A stretch of 64,000 nt of DNA, taken from Pyronema omphalodes. Taxonomy: Eukaryota; Ascomycota; Pezizomycetes; Pezizales; Pyronemataceae. Location of the stretch: positions 310,001-374,000 of the forward strand of contig JAJJXM010000052.1 in assembly GCA_024516155.1 (NCBI GenBank). Reading direction: 5' to 3'. The position numbers and the translations under genes are program-made. Numbering within the stretch: position 1 is the stretch's first letter; the number at the start of each line of letters is the position of its first letter. Of the stretch, positions 23,547-36,122 are shown one piece after another. The notes below the pieces were generated by a model. It saw nothing but the letters and a program-made list of their open reading frames with translations, was not told the origin of the DNA and did no database searches.

Positions 23547-26500
23547 TTACACCGCAACAGGTTCCGACATTCTAACCAGATCCAAAACCCTGGCAACAAC
23601 AGCAGTAGGATAACCTCTACCCATCATTTCATTCGCGACCATTTTTGCACCTTCTCTATCTTCCACGGCAAGATATGCTCTTGTCATTGCTTCATAAGTA
23701 GAAGGTTCACGACGAACAGTTCCGTTTGCGTTGCCAAGGGTCTCGTAAACCTCTCTTGCCTTCTCGATGTTCTTTTCCAGAGTCCAGCCGTGGATTAAGG
23801 TATTGGCAATGTAAGGAGTCATGGCGATTCCCTTGGTAGCCATATCCTGAACCCAACGAGGAGTTTCGGCAACACGGTGGTTGGCGACAAGACACTCAAG
23901 AAGTGCCTGGTACAAGGTGCTGTCGTGGGTAATACCGGATTCGGGAACGGACTCAAAGTGTGCGATAGCGGCGTCGACGTCGTGGAGAACGCATCCCTTG
24001 GCGTGGATCAAGGCAGCGTGGTGGGAGGATTCAACCTTGATTCCAGAGTTGCTGATGCTTTCCAAAACGGCCTCGGCGGCGGCCATGTCGGGTTCTTCAA
24101 GGGTAGCGTAGGCTTCGATAAGAAGCTTGTAGGTGTGGCTAGTGGGGACGATTCCGAGGGCAAGCATGCGGTTGTAGTAAGAAAGAACCTTGGAGCGGTC
24201 ACGCTTGGTGGTGATGAAGAACTGGATCATGGAGTTGTAGGGAGCGGCACGGGGCTTGTAGTTGGCCATGCTCTCCATCTCCTTGAAAAGTTCCTCGGCG
24301 AAAGCCTCATCTCCAACACGGGTAAGGGCGTTGATCATGGTTCCGTAGGTGACAGAGGTAGGCTTGATGTTGGAGGAGCGCATGAGGGCAAAGTAGAAAA
24401 GACAATCATCGACACGTCTGGCTTTTGCGAGTTTTCCTATAACTGCGTTGAAAAGGAAAGGCGTGGGGGTAACACCCTCAGACAAGGCACGCTGGAAAAT
24501 GGAAACAGCCTCTGAGGCCTCATCGTAGGTCTGGTGGATTCCCTTAAGGTGCACAATGTACAATCCGTAGGTGTTGGCAGTAGGAACCTCGCCCATGCTG
24601 AGCATCTCCTCGTGGTAAGCAGCGGCCTTGTCGCGACGTCCAAGAGCAAGCTGAGCAGCAACCATAGCGTTGAGAAGCTCACTCCAGCCAGTGCGAAGAA
24701 CGGTGTACTGAGGCATCCAGGGCATGTCAATCTTGGCGTTCTTGACAATCTCATCGATAAAGTCGGCATTCTGGTGGGGGATTCCGCGGGAAGCAGCAGA
24801 GATGATCTCGGCCAAAGTGGTGAGGCGAAGAGTTCTCTTGGTGGATCGGGTGCGGCGGTACATGCGCTTCAAGTCGGCAATCTTGGTGTACTTTGAACGG
24901 CTGAGAATCTCGTCAATTGCATCGGAGGTTCTGACATCAATCTTCTCCCAGTAAGGGTCCTCGGCAATCTCACGAGCATGCTCAGGAACAGGGGCAGCCT
25001 GGTACATTGTCGGGACGTTCATTCGCTGGGAGTAGAGGTTCCATTTCTGCAAGAGATCAGGGTTGGACTGGGCGAGGATATTGGCACCAGCTTCGAGAAT
25101 GCGGCCCTGGTGAGAGTTGACGGGGTATCCGAAGGTCATTGCAAGCTCGAACATGGTAGAAAACTTGTGGCTATCCTCAGCAGAGATCTGCTCGCTGCGG
25201 AGAATACCAAACTGAAGCTCAAGAACCAAAGAAAGCTGGTCAGGGGTCAATCCAAGAATTCTCTGGGTAGGGAAGAGCTCCAAAATACGGCGAGATGACT
25301 GGATAGACAAAGTTCCACATCTAGCAAAGCTGAATCCGGCGATGTCCAAAGCAATGCTGGGGGTGAGAAGCTCGGTGTGGGATAGGTAGGCAATCATGTG
25401 CTCGTACACATCCTGGAGGATGTGTCTCTTGAAGTCAGTGGAGAGGTAGTTGTCGTGGGTAGAGTCGCCGTTGGGTACACGGGCCTCGAGGAAATATCTA
25501 CTGAACTGGCTGAGAATAACAAGCGCCTCGTTATTGCATCTGTTGTTGAACAAAGCGCGAATAAAGGTAACGGCGATGGTAGGGTTAGGTCCGGCAGTCT
25601 CCTCTCCACTGTACAAGTCAGACCAGGTCTGTCTGGCCATCTCAATCTCGTTGTTGCGGATGTAGTATGCCAAAAGCGCGCACTGGTTCTCGGCCAAGCT
25701 CTCGCGAGCGTACTGTTTCTCGAACTCGGTGCTGCTAAGGTCAATGCGGTTGTAAAGCTGAGATGCGAACTGGAGCTCGCCCTGGTCGACAAGGCGGGTC
25801 GAAACCGACGCAAGCCAGTCGTTTGAGATGGCATGAACGTCGAGCTGCTGCATCCATTTCTGAGCAGAGTGAATGTCACCAAGAGTGACGAATCCCTCAA
25901 TCACAGTTTGCTTCAACCACTCCAAACGGTCGTGCTCATGGCTGATATCAATAACCTTCTCGAGGAAAGTTAAAGCAGCGGGAATATCACCAGAAACCAT
26001 GTAACCGGAAATCAACTCGGAGTAGATCTGGTAGCGCTCTGCCATAGTGTTCTCATCCATGGCAGCATCAGTGTAACGCCAGCTGTTGAAAGTCTCAGTC
26101 AATGACCTGGTGTCACCAGCCTTGCCCCAAGCCTTGAGCATGCTCTTAACCATGTCAGGACCAGCAGACAATCCGTGCAACTCCATGTGGCTCAAGACGT
26201 TAAGCATATCCTCAGTACGACCGTTCTGGGCGCAGGCCTCAATAAGAACGCGGTAGATGGCCATGGGGAAGGCACGCTGAACACGAGCTTCAGCAGCCTC
26301 GTAGAATAGCTGAAGTGCGTGCTTCAAAGCGGCCTCTTCCTGGATCTCGTGGAGCTCCTGCTTCTTGACCTCAAGAAGAACACCAGATCTCCTGGCATCG
26401 CGCTTAAGCTGGGTTGCAATCTTGTTACTTCTGGTAGCTCGCTGGGCGAGGAAGTTGATGAGGATCGAGTAGGTGGTGGTGGAGGGGGTGAGCTTCTCGC

Positions 26501-27278
26501 GAAGCATAGCCGAGTGAACATCGATGACCTGGGAGATGTAGCGGGGTCCAAGACGAACAGTCGAATCCAAGAAAAGGTTGTAGGTAGTGACATCGGCCTT
26601 CATTCCCTGGCCCATAACATGCTGGAAAAGAACAGTGACCTCCTCCCATCTTCCTTGCTCGTGAAGAGACTTTAGCTGAACGTTAAAGGACTTGGTAGCT
26701 TCAGAAGACTCTGACTGAAGTGCTTCCTCAACAGGAGCTGCAACGAGAGTCTCCTCTTTAGCAGGCTCCTCCTCAATAACATCCTCAGCAATGGCCTCCT
26801 CTGCAATTGCCTCTCCCGCGGCAGCTTCGTCCTTGATTGCCTGGAGCTCCTCAGCACCCTCGGCATCTTCGGCGATTAACGAAGCAGAACGCGATTTAGA
26901 AAGTTCGGCAATGGGCTCGGGGGCCTGTCCAAGCAACTGTTTCTGTTGCTCCTGATGTCTTGCCTTTGACCAGAGGATCTTCTTGGAGAACAAATACTTC
27001 TTATCCTCTTTGTCGTCGGTCTGACCCTGGGCGGCGAGGAAAGAGCTTACGGAATCACTTCCGTTGCCATCCTTACCGGGAGCGGCACGACCAGAATGCG
27101 CACCACCGAAGGCACTCTGTAGCTTAGCCGGAGCACCATTTGACTGACCGAACTTGAGAGGGAGAGTCTGGGAGGCATAAGACGATTGCGAAGCGGCTAC
27201 AAGAGACTGTGTGTATCCGTGGATGATCGACTTGGAAATGCTCTGACGAGCGACGTGGGTGAATGGTTTGAACACCAT
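23547..27278 (-). CDS. large pentatricopeptide repeat (PPR) protein, probably mitochondrial
   Basis: Intronless gene of 1243 codons, far the longest uninterrupted frame in the window. The N-terminus (MVFKPFTHVARQSISKSIIH) lacks acidic residues and is rich in Arg, Lys and Ser, as expected for a mitochondrial targeting peptide. An acidic low-complexity segment (EEAIAEDVIEEEPAKEE) lies at about 155-180. PPR-like units follow, such as VTTYNLFLDSTVRLG and FPMAIYRVLIEACAQNG in the N-terminal half. In the C-terminal half the run includes PTANTYGLYIVHLKGI, PTPFLFNAVIGKLAKARR, PTSVTYGTMINALTRVG, PRAAPYNSMIQFFITTKRD and PTSHTYKLLIEAYATLEE. PPR proteins bind organelle RNA and govern its stability or translation. 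The size and layout recall the fungal Cya-5/Pet309 group (cox1 translation), but I cannot confirm orthology. Codon choice is strongly C/G-ending, suggesting good expression. Confidence 0.9.
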   Translation of the reverse strand: MVFKPFTHVARQSISKSIIHGYTQSLVAASQSSYASQTLPLKFGQSNGAPAKLQSAFGGAHSGRAAPGKDGNGSDSVSSFLAAQGQTDDKEDKKYLFSKKILWSKARHQEQQKQLLGQAPEPIAELSKSRSASLIAEDAEGAEELQAIKDEAAAGEAIAEEAIAEDVIEEEPAKEETLVAAPVEEALQSESSEATKSFNVQLKSLHEQGRWEEVTVLFQHVMGQGMKADVTTYNLFLDSTVRLGPRYISQVIDVHSAMLREKLTPSTTTYSILINFLAQRATRSNKIATQLKRDARRSGVLLEVKKQELHEIQEEAALKHALQLFYEAAEARVQRAFPMAIYRVLIEACAQNGRTEDMLNVLSHMELHGLSAGPDMVKSMLKAWGKAGDTRSLTETFNSWRYTDAAMDENTMAERYQIYSELISGYMVSGDIPAALTFLEKVIDISHEHDRLEWLKQTVIEGFVTLGDIHSAQKWMQQLDVHAISNDWLASVSTRLVDQGELQFASQLYNRIDLSSTEFEKQYARESLAENQCALLAYYIRNNEIEMARQTWSDLYSGEETAGPNPTIAVTFIRALFNNRCNNEALVILSQFSRYFLEARVPNGDSTHDNYLSTDFKRHILQDVYEHMIAYLSHTELLTPSIALDIAGFSFARCGTLSIQSSRRILELFPTQRILGLTPDQLSLVLELQFGILRSEQISAEDSHKFSTMFELAMTFGYPVNSHQGRILEAGANILAQSNPDLLQKWNLYSQRMNVPTMYQAAPVPEHAREIAEDPYWEKIDVRTSDAIDEILSRSKYTKIADLKRMYRRTRSTKRTLRLTTLAEIISAASRGIPHQNADFIDEIVKNAKIDMPWMPQYTVLRTGWSELLNAMVAAQLALGRRDKAAAYHEEMLSMGEVPTANTYGLYIVHLKGIHQTYDEASEAVSIFQRALSEGVTPTPFLFNAVIGKLAKARRVDDCLFYFALMRSSNIKPTSVTYGTMINALTRVGDEAFAEELFKEMESMANYKPRAAPYNSMIQFFITTKRDRSKVLSYYNRMLALGIVPTSHTYKLLIEAYATLEEPDMAAAEAVLESISNSGIKVESSHHAALIHAKGCVLHDVDAAIAHFESVPESGITHDSTLYQALLECLVANHRVAETPRWVQDMATKGIAMTPYIANTLIHGWTLEKNIEKAREVYETLGNANGTVRREPSTYEAMTRAYLAVEDREGAKMVANEMMGRGYPTAVVARVLDLVRMSEPVAV

Positions 27279-30200
27279 TCAGACAGATGATAACTGCACC
27301 TGGTTAGTCTATAACTATGATCGTCGCTCCCCCCACACGACAGTATTTTGCAAGGCAATTGCTGTCTCTCAATTGAACTGACCTGTTTAGAAGGCGATGT
27401 TTAGTTCTGTACTCATTGGACGACGGCAGGCTTCTCTGTCGTCGCGGGGCTCTTCGTTCGAGATTGTCGAAGGTGGTAGTAGTAGTAGCAGTGTCGACAG
27501 CTATATGCTGATGCGTAGATACTCGTGAAATGTTAATGACCAGCCGGCAAGCGGTAATATTAATGGACGGTGAGAGTATATCAAACGAAGATGTTGAATG
27601 TCGCAAAGACTGTGGGTATGTCGAAGGACAAAGAAAGGTGTGTAAAGATCTCAAGAAATTTCACAGACGGAATCCGGGGCAGGGTGAGTAACTTTTAGAG
27701 GTCGCACCAAACGTTCCTCGAAATTTTCGGAGCTCTGCTGCGGTGCGGTGCGCCCTGTTGCTCTTTCCATTTTGCTGGACTAGTCATCCCGGCGGCAAAT
27801 AGATGATGGGGGACCTGTATCGAAGCTGAGCGGAATCGGTGTCCGCGCGAAGCCACCACCAAACACCAGCAGCCGACGCGCCAGAACTGATTGGTAATAG
27901 CGTATTACAGAGCGAACTACTGTACTGTATGTACATTTACATACCATTTGAAGACAGCAGCTGTCTGGATGCCTCAAGCTTACACGATCAAAAAGAATAC
28001 TCATTGTAGATATGTACGTATATCAAAGTCACGATTGTTCTATATTGATTTCTCGGCATTTGCAGAATATGATTTTCTTGAAATCCGGTGACACAGCCAT
28101 CTCGGATTGGCAAGCCACAACCGTCAATATCTCAATGTCGGACGGAGGTAATGGCGGGGGAGTGGCAACGCGGGGAGAGAGAGAAGAGAACCTCTCAGTT
28201 CATGGATGATGGGTTCCATAATGCAGTCTAACCTCCAATGATCATGCTAACTTTGGAATGATTCATGCTTTAGCCTGCCATGGCTGATGAGAGAAATAAA
28301 TTCAAAACGAGATAAACGTTACTACACGCTAGTAATTAGCACTCCTCACAATTCTCCCTTCGTCCTCGGGTGTTATATATTATTATTGTTAGGGTCCTTC
28401 TATTAACGCATTCCAAAAGACCCGACTCATTTTCTTTCACTTCCCCTTCCCGTATCTAGCTTGATGTGGGGTGGATAGATATTCCACCGACAAAGACGTC
28501 ACCAATACCGGGATTGCGCATATCGAACAAATGGAAGCACGCACCTTGAGAAGAGTCGACTGTATGGTGCAGTGGTGTATCCAAATCTCATAACACACCT
28601 TCATCTCGAAGCCAGGCCGAGTTTTCCGCAGAAGGCCTGCAGAAGGTCCGCAGAAGGCCATCATCCATCTTACCCGTGATCAAAAGTCCATCTGATATGG
28701 CATATGTAGCCTTTTGTAAAAAAAAAAATTCTGTTCCACAAACCGATTTTCAGCACATTTTTTCGATGGGGAAAGAAACATCAACCTCCGATATCGTCCG
28801 TATTGCATCATGCGTCGGGACAGGCACAGGAAAAAAAAAAAAGAGTCATACATACAGTATACAGTACATAACGTACCCCCTCGTAAGCACCATAAACACC
28901 ATCACCCATAATCCATAGTCCATAATATCTCGGGAGGGGCGATACTGTTGCCTGTGAAATCCCCCGACCGGCCGGCAAGTTTCACCGTTCCAGAAACCCC
29001 CGCCCCGGTATATCATATCCTCGCACTCGCCACAGTCGACACGGTTTCACATGAACTTTGAAGGCCGAAATCCGAAACTGTACGTAAGCTATGCCCTGCT
29101 AAGGACGGTTCAGACTTCGGAGCATAGTGCGCCTAAAGTGAGTGTGAGGTTTTTCCGCGCAGCCCGGGGAGAGTCATGGAGCCCAGGGAACCATCCCAGG
29201 GGCCAGGGAACGGCCAGGTTTACCGAAGCTCCGAGTCTCCGTGAGTTCCGTGTTATGGCATGCCGCACTACATACATATATGGTGTCACCATAGATCAGC
29301 AACGTAATGTAGATCCGCTAAAAAAAAAAAAAACAACGACACGGCCACGGTGCCATACAGATCTTTTCAAATCAGATGAGATGTATGTGTATGGACTACA
29401 CGGGGGTTTTTGACATACAGCCTGAAATTCTTTGCAGAAGAATTTTGGAATGTGTTTAAAAAGAAATTGATGCCTCATATCACCATCACACATAGCCAAA
29501 GTACATGGCAAAAAAAGCAAAAAACTAAAAGCCAAAAATCGTACTCCAAAAAGGTACATCCAAACCCCGAATCACGAACGACGCGTGAACAATCGCGATC
29601 GCCTCGATCATGTGTACACAACATCGGTCTTCTTTCCTGAGGCGCAGTTATTGTGGCTTGTATGGCACCATGAGCAAAGCTGCAAACGACTCATCCGGAC
29701 CATCCCAGTCTAGAGCGTCTTCTGGTCCATGCCGACGGCCACGGTCACGGAAGACGGCGGTCGACGGTCGGGTTACCCGAGGGCTTGTTATGTATGAGTC
29801 GAAGCTCCGAACCTCCGAGAAGCCATCCAGGTAAAATTTTTCCAAGTGAAAGAGGAAAGATAAAGGATGGACACACTGAGGGACGGAAATGGCTTAGCTT
29901 CCTTTGTTTGGGTCCTGGACTCCGCACCATATGGGATGACTAGTCTCGCAGCTCGCTCGGCTCACATCCACCGGATCTAAAAAAGTTTCCAATTCTGCGC
30001 TAAATTTCCCCAGAAAAAACCAAAGAAGTTATGCACGGCACCGTAGGTTTCAAATTTTAAGTGGGCAATTCGAACTTTTTGGTGCATGAGGTGGAACTGG
30101 GGACTTGGTTGCGCCGTTGCGGGGTGGATGGTCGGTACATACATAGGTCCTGGACTCCTGGACTCCACATATGGTACCATAGAATCAAGTGCGGAGTGTG

Positions 30201-30339
30201 AAGTGTGGTGGTTGATCACCGATCATCGATGTTTGTGGATTCTGTATAGAGCCATGGAGGGAAGGGTGGTAAAGGGAGAAACTAAGCCGAAACAGCATAC
30301 ACAAGGTGAAGCACCGTAGAGCTGAGGAGAAGTCGGGGG
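27279..30339. other. gene desert, PPR promoter and decayed repeats
   Basis: The first few hundred bases must hold the PPR promoter. The rest has no gene I can support. Short shared phrases recur (ACCGAAGCTCCGAGTCTCCG near 29222 and a variant near 29800; GGTCCTGGACTCC near 29911 and 30146), suggesting fragments of the same repeat family seen just downstream. Confidence 0.45.
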
Positions 30340-31925
30340 CATACATAGCACCATACGATTCCCAGGTGCGGAGCTCTGTGGATGGAAGTGGTGGGGAAGG
30401 GGAGAACCAACCTATGTAAGAACTGAGGAGGGGGATGTTGTTTATCCGCCCGTTCGGAAAACTAAACCTCATACCGGCAAAGAAACGCAAAGCTAATCAT
30501 ATCATGATCAACTCTCATCTCCTGTGGAATGCTGACAATTCCTTTCTCAATTGAATGGGGGGAAGCTTAAACTATGTTGAAGATCGTAGTGATAAGAGGA
30601 GAGAAAAAAGTGGAGGTGGAAAACGCAAAGAGTTGATTGATGATAGATGAGCAAGTACAACGAAAGAAGCTACATATAGGCCAGGCATATCCTGCATGCC
30701 GCATCAACATCCACCTCCACTACACGGCGAACCAAGCACCTTCCAACAACATGAGGGGAAACTGGGGGGTTGTTCTTGAAGTTTCTTTTCGTTATTATGA
30801 TCAACGGCGGTAACAGCTGAAGGGAAATATAGTGAAAGTGAGGATTTTGTTTGATCCACTATGCATTGCAGGATTCCGGTATGTATGTACTGACCTACTA
30901 TATGATATCATGACATGTAATTTTATGAAAGAAAAATTTATTACTATATACACTGCTGTAAAGAAAAAATTTACACACATATGTACATGTGATGCGTACA
31001 TACACTCATCTCATGATGGCATATATGTATGTATGTATGTATGTACATAGTCCATATGCACCGAGCATACCTTATAAGTTGCATGAGATGAGCACTTCAG
31101 AACTCCAGGTGACCTTCAAAGGGTTTCTCCGTGTATATAACACCGGTTATGGCTCAGGACTTGAAATTACTTAAGCGTTACTGTGTTACAGTTCTACAGC
31201 GTTATTTATTCCAATCATAAGTCTACATAGGTATGGCACCATATAGAGCTACAAACGCCATAAAAAACGCCACTTCTTGGGGTTCCTATGATACCATACA
31301 TAAGAAATTAGAAAACATACTGATAGACAAATAAAAAATCCCGGGAGCATACATACATACCAGAATATGTGCTGCATATAGCACAATCTAATCCATACAA
31401 AAGTTCAGTCCTTGGGCTGTAACTATAAAAATCGCCTTTCCTATCCTCTCCTCCCCCCCCCCCCCCCCCTACGGGCCGATCTTCTTCGGTTTCTTCGGGT
31501 TCTCGCGATCATCGTTTGGAAGGGACCTAAAATGAAGCCTAAGAACCTAAGAAAAACACGCGGGAACCCCAGGAAAATCCGAAGCGTGGGTATGTATGTA
31601 TAAATTCTTGGCAGGTTTGCATAGTAGATTTAATTCGAGTGGGGTTAGCTTGATAAATATGGTGTTTATGGTGCGTAAACGAAGAAATAACTTGCATGGT
31701 GTACCGTATGTAAAGGAAACGAAAACGAAATGTATGTACGTACTATACATATATATGGTGAATGGAGAAGCCGTTTGGATAGGTATATGCATACCACACC
31801 ATAACTTTACCACGGCTATGGAGAATCGTGATACTGTAACTTGGTTTCAGTTCCTGATACATCTCTGAAGACTGGCTCTATGTACTATGTGTATATGCAA
31901 TATATAACACCCATGAAGGAAAATA
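30340..31925. repeat. decayed direct repeat, copy A
   Basis: Aligns by eye with copy B at an offset of about 1775-1810 bp over most of its length. Shared anchors are AGGTGCGGAGCTCTGTGGA (30364), GGAATGCTGA (30517), CATCTCATGATGG (31006), CTTAAGCGTTACTG (31170) and GATCTTCTTCGG (31478). A 39-bp block at 31546-31584 is identical to 33349-33387. About 200 bp near 30600-30800 is absent from copy B. No coding capacity remains. Confidence 0.8.
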
Positions 31926-33700
31926 TGCGGAGTTCAGTAAGGGTATTCTGGGTTTTTCTTTTTCAGCATCTCTAATATCCGATACCTACCTCTCGTCAGT
32001 CCCAGTCTCCCAGATACGTACATACATACCAACTATGGAGCCCAGAGCCATTCCTGATAAAATATGCCCAAGGGTCCTGGATTTCAGCATGTAATTTCAG
32101 TTCCCTGAGCCTGTATGGTGGGGTTCTATGGTGAGCTCTGATCAATGGTCAATCCGGAGTCCGGACGACCGGGGTTCTTGGCATCCGCAGCATAACTTGC
32201 TACTTCGGCAAACCGAGATGGCCCTGTTTGCATGGCATCGTTGCTTGCATACCGATGTCTCGGAATCTCGGAGCACCGATTGGACCTTCTGGAGGTCGCT
32301 AATTGGAGGTATGTATGATTCCCCAGGTGTAGACTGCGGAGCTTTGTGGATACCTAGACGTGAAGGGGGAACCGCGGTAGCATTAACTTCAGAATTTTCA
32401 CAGCATCTGGTGATCCACCACAGAATTGGAAGAAAGCAGGGAGGGAGGTGGCGTGGAGAGTTTGTTTCTTTGTGGGAATGTTGTTTATCTACAAAACTAA
32501 ACCCCATAGCGGCAGAAAATCACAGAATCACAGAGCTCATCTCTTTTGGAATGCTGAAACTTCTTATTTGAAAATGAGGGGGAAAGAAGGGAGCTTGTTG
32601 AAGTTTCTTTATGATCGCCAGCAGTGGACGTGAAATTTTTGTTAGATCTGCCATACATTGCATTGCAGTATATGGCATCATAGCAGAATCTATGACTATG
32701 TACAGTACCTCATATCCACCGGTGCTCATATCTACACTGCTGCAAAGAAAAAAAATTCTGCATACATACATATGGTCATGCGCTCATCTCATGATGGTAT
32801 ATGTATATGCGTATGCGCCAAGAATGCCTCAAATGAGATGAGCATTGCTTTAGGACTCCAGGTGACTTAAAAGTCGTGGGTTTCTCCGGTCCACCTTTCT
32901 ATGCATAACTCCGGTTGTGGTTAGGATTTGTATGGTTAAAACTTCTTAAGCGTTACTGCGTTACGGCTAGAGCGGCGTAATTACATACCCACCATATGGA
33001 GCTACAAACGCCATAAAAAAGCCATTTCTTGGAGTTCATACATAGGCATATCTTATGGCACCATAAAGAATGAGAAAATAGACTGACACTTAGGCCAGTA
33101 ACAAATCTCAGGAGCATAACCATATTGTGGAAGTGTTTTCTTTTTTCAGCTGTAACGTTTAACGAGACGCAATTTTGATACTATAGTACAGTCACAAAAC
33201 ACCGGAGTTTTAACCATATATAGCACAAACACAAAAACTTTTTCCCTTTCCTCTCCTCTCCCCATTCCCCCCACCCCGCGACCGTCGATCTTCTTCGGTT
33301 TCTTCGGTTTATCGCGATCTTCGCTTTGAAAGGGACCTAAAAGACAACCCTAAGAAAAACACGCGGGAACCCCAGGAAAATCCGAAGTCGGAAGCGTGAG
33401 TTCGCTCTTGGCAGACTTAGTAGATTTTTAATTTGCGTGGGGTTAGCGCGCACATATATAGACTCTAGAGCCATATGTAGTGTGGTGTTTGTATGGTTCC
33501 ATAAACGAAACGAAACGAAACGAGAACCGGGAAGCCATACATATGTATGTACAAAAGCCGTTTTCGAACTATATCTTCTGCTCCACGATGGTGATTCTAA
33601 AGTAAATCACCGTGCTGCATATACCTCTATGCCTCTATGTTTCTATACACCTCTGTGGCTCTATACATAATGCACAATACACCATACATACAAACTCATC
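31926..33700. repeat. decayed direct repeat, copy B
   Basis: The same order of anchors as copy A, and its first 350 bp also match copy C: GAGTTCAGTAAGGGTATTC (31934) against 33710, the CGGACGACCGGGG block at 32162 against 33841, and ACCGATGTCTCGGA at 32250 against 34197. It lacks the poly-C run of copy A at 31450-31469 but keeps a C-rich stretch there. Confidence 0.8.
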
Positions 33701-34440
33701 AAAGCACGAGTTCAGTATGGGTATTCGGCATTTTGATCTCCATCTCTACTTCATGAGCCCGTGTATGCCAGAACAAACTAACGCACCGGATGAAGTTGGA
33801 ACTAAAGGCCCTGAATTTCAATTCCCTGAGGCTGTGGTCCCGGACGACCGGGGATCGATCAGCGGGCGGTATGGAAGTAGTTTCGGTAAGCCGAGATGGC
33901 TTGGCTTGCATAGTTTTTAACGGTTCAAACCAACCAACCACAAGCCGCAGAAAAGAAAAAGAAAAAAATAGGGCTAAAACCTCCATCTTCGCCTCTGGTC
34001 CTTAGCCTTAGTGTCTAGTGCCTAGTGCTTGGTGCTCGTTTGGTGTTTGAAATTTGGCGAATTTTATGCATGACTCCTGCAGTAGTGTTTGGCACCATGG
34101 TTTATGGGTTATGGGTTATGGGTTATGTTTTGCCGAGTTATAGAACTAGCGGCGTATTGATTTTATGAATCTCGATGGAGTATGGTGGTGTATCTACCGA
34201 TGTCTCGGAGCACAGACTGGATCTTCCGCTGCCCGCTGAGGGGAGGGGAGTTCGGACTACTGGAGATCACTTGATAGGCCGAAACAAAAACTGGTATGGT
34301 GCAGGTACCTTTTTTCCGGGAGCTAAAGATCCGGGTAGGAACCCTATGTTTGTAGGATGTCTGGCGCTATATGACGGACGACGGGATAAGGATCTGGAGG
34401 GTTGTATAGCACCGTGGCCTTGGTATGTGTAGGAGACTAC
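33701..34440. repeat. decayed direct repeat, partial copy C
   Basis: Matches the left part of copy B in two blocks (about 33705-33915 and 34180-34260), separated by about 260 bp of unrelated DNA that includes four TTATGGG copies near 34105-34130. The rest of the unit is missing. Confidence 0.65.
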
Positions 34441-35603
34441 ATGCGCACCTTACTCTGGTTTCACCCATATAACGACTAATCAATTATTCTATGTAAGGGA
34501 CTTGCTTGGTTTTGAATACAGTGCGGTACATACAGTCCGAATCCAAGATGAAGAAGGGATGTTTAGCGAGGGTGATATTTGAAAGAGAATTTAATTTGAG
34601 GAAGTTGGAAGTTGTACATTGATCTATAGGTATAGTCTATGTGTAGATATATGTCGATATAGATATATGTATACAGAGACATAGATATAGTGCTCTACAT
34701 GAAAACGATGGAGAGCGAGATATTACTACATATACCGGACTTGGAGATGTTCCATGTGTAAGCACTCAAGGAATCAGGTGGGGTTGATATACAACGATTT
34801 GCCAATTCATTAAGTTCTGATGGATATATCTCCAGTACTTAGGGGATGTCTCGAGTACAGCACACCCATACAATCGGGACCTAGTAACAGCAACAAAAAA
34901 AACCACAAATCCAAAGATTGCCCGAGGAAAATGAGGATTTATCAGCCTTGTGATAGCCAGTTTCAACTATAATCATCAAAATATATTATTTGCTGCTTCT
35001 CGGAAGGCAGTTGTTTTGGCGGACAAAAGTCAGGTGCAGTGAGCGCCGGACTTACCCTTGCATCCGAGTACATAGGAAGGCCGGGTGTTTACCGGGCTCT
35101 AACTAACCGGAGGTGAGTTGATTATGTATGTACGCGGTATATCCCCTAGATACGTCATGGAAGGTTCTAAAGATCGGTCTATGTACATACTCGGGTACCT
35201 ATATGTATTATCTTACCTTTTTAGGACTAGGTATTGAATAATCAGGGTATATGTATATGGTCCGCAAATAGAAAGCCTTTGTTTATGGACTACATATGTA
35301 CTGTATGTACATATGCAGGGAAGGTTGTTGTTGGTAAACGAAGCTTCGACTTGATGAGAGCATGTTTACCGCACCACCGGGCTTGGGGAAGGAGAGAAGT
35401 GGGGTTTTGGTAACGAGGGTTGGTGTCCCCCGGATCTGAGGAAGGAGGGTTGACTCACATGGATGGATTATATTTTCATCCTTCTGGAAAGCCTTCTGTG
35501 CAGATCGTTTTTTCCCAACAAAAATGGTACCTTGAACATACATGAGGGATACTAATAATCACGGTATGTACCTGCGTACAGCGAATTGGCAGTTACCTGG
35601 GAA
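34441..35603. other. gene-free region
   Basis: No gene seen. It is AT-rich, with GATATA and GTATGTAC-type short repeats near 34620-34700 and 35120-35310. Confidence 0.45.
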
Positions 35604-35758
35604 TAAGGCCGCGTTTGGTTCGCCAACGGCCGTTTGGTGCAAACGGTGTCAAAACGGTCGGACCATGGAGCAACCGTTATGATTTTGCGCTGAGAAGGTG
35701 TTTGGTTGGGCGACCGTCTGTTGCCACGCAGAGACCCCTGTCGCCCCACCAAACATCT

Positions 35759-36088
35759 TCAACGCTGCTGCAACTTTTGACCGTGAAGACTTCCTTCCCC
35801 AGTGTACACATCAATTTCCGGTCCCAACAATGCCGCCCAAGAGTACGAAGAGACGCAGCAAACGTGACGCAAATCTAAAAAAGTGCTGACGGGCATCCTG
35901 AGGACTTCGAGAGCTCGGCGTGGATGGGCATCGAGGATTTCGCGCGTGAAAATATCTCCAGTGCGAATGGAGGTGCGGACAGGCGTCTTTAAAAGGTAGA
36001 AATGTGCGTACAAGGCGAGAATAATGGCGATTTTACGGCGTTTTAGTTGTATTTTTTTGCGTTGTGCGAAGGCTTCTTCCGGAGTCAT
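35759..36088 (-). pseudogene. truncated PIF/Harbinger transposase, N-terminal part
   Basis: 109-residue frame starting at an ATG. Residues up to about 70 look like the N-terminus of a Harbinger (DDE_Tnp_4) transposase: RRKIAIILALYAHFYLL, a basic/aliphatic segment, then HPRRALEVLRMPVSTFLDL, matching the family phrase that precedes the HTH and catalytic domain. After FLDL the frame enters unrelated sequence and stops, so the DDE catalytic core is gone. The break probably marks the internal deletion (about 35870-35885) that made this a non-autonomous derivative. Confidence 0.75.
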
Positions 36089-36122
36089 TTTTTTCGGTGG
36101 TTGTGTTGTGTCTTGTCAGTTG

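Noticed and set aside
23877..26675. Several long frames (up to 212 codons) antisense to the PPR gene
   Set aside because: They mirror the strong third-position C/G bias of the PPR gene and show no protein features.
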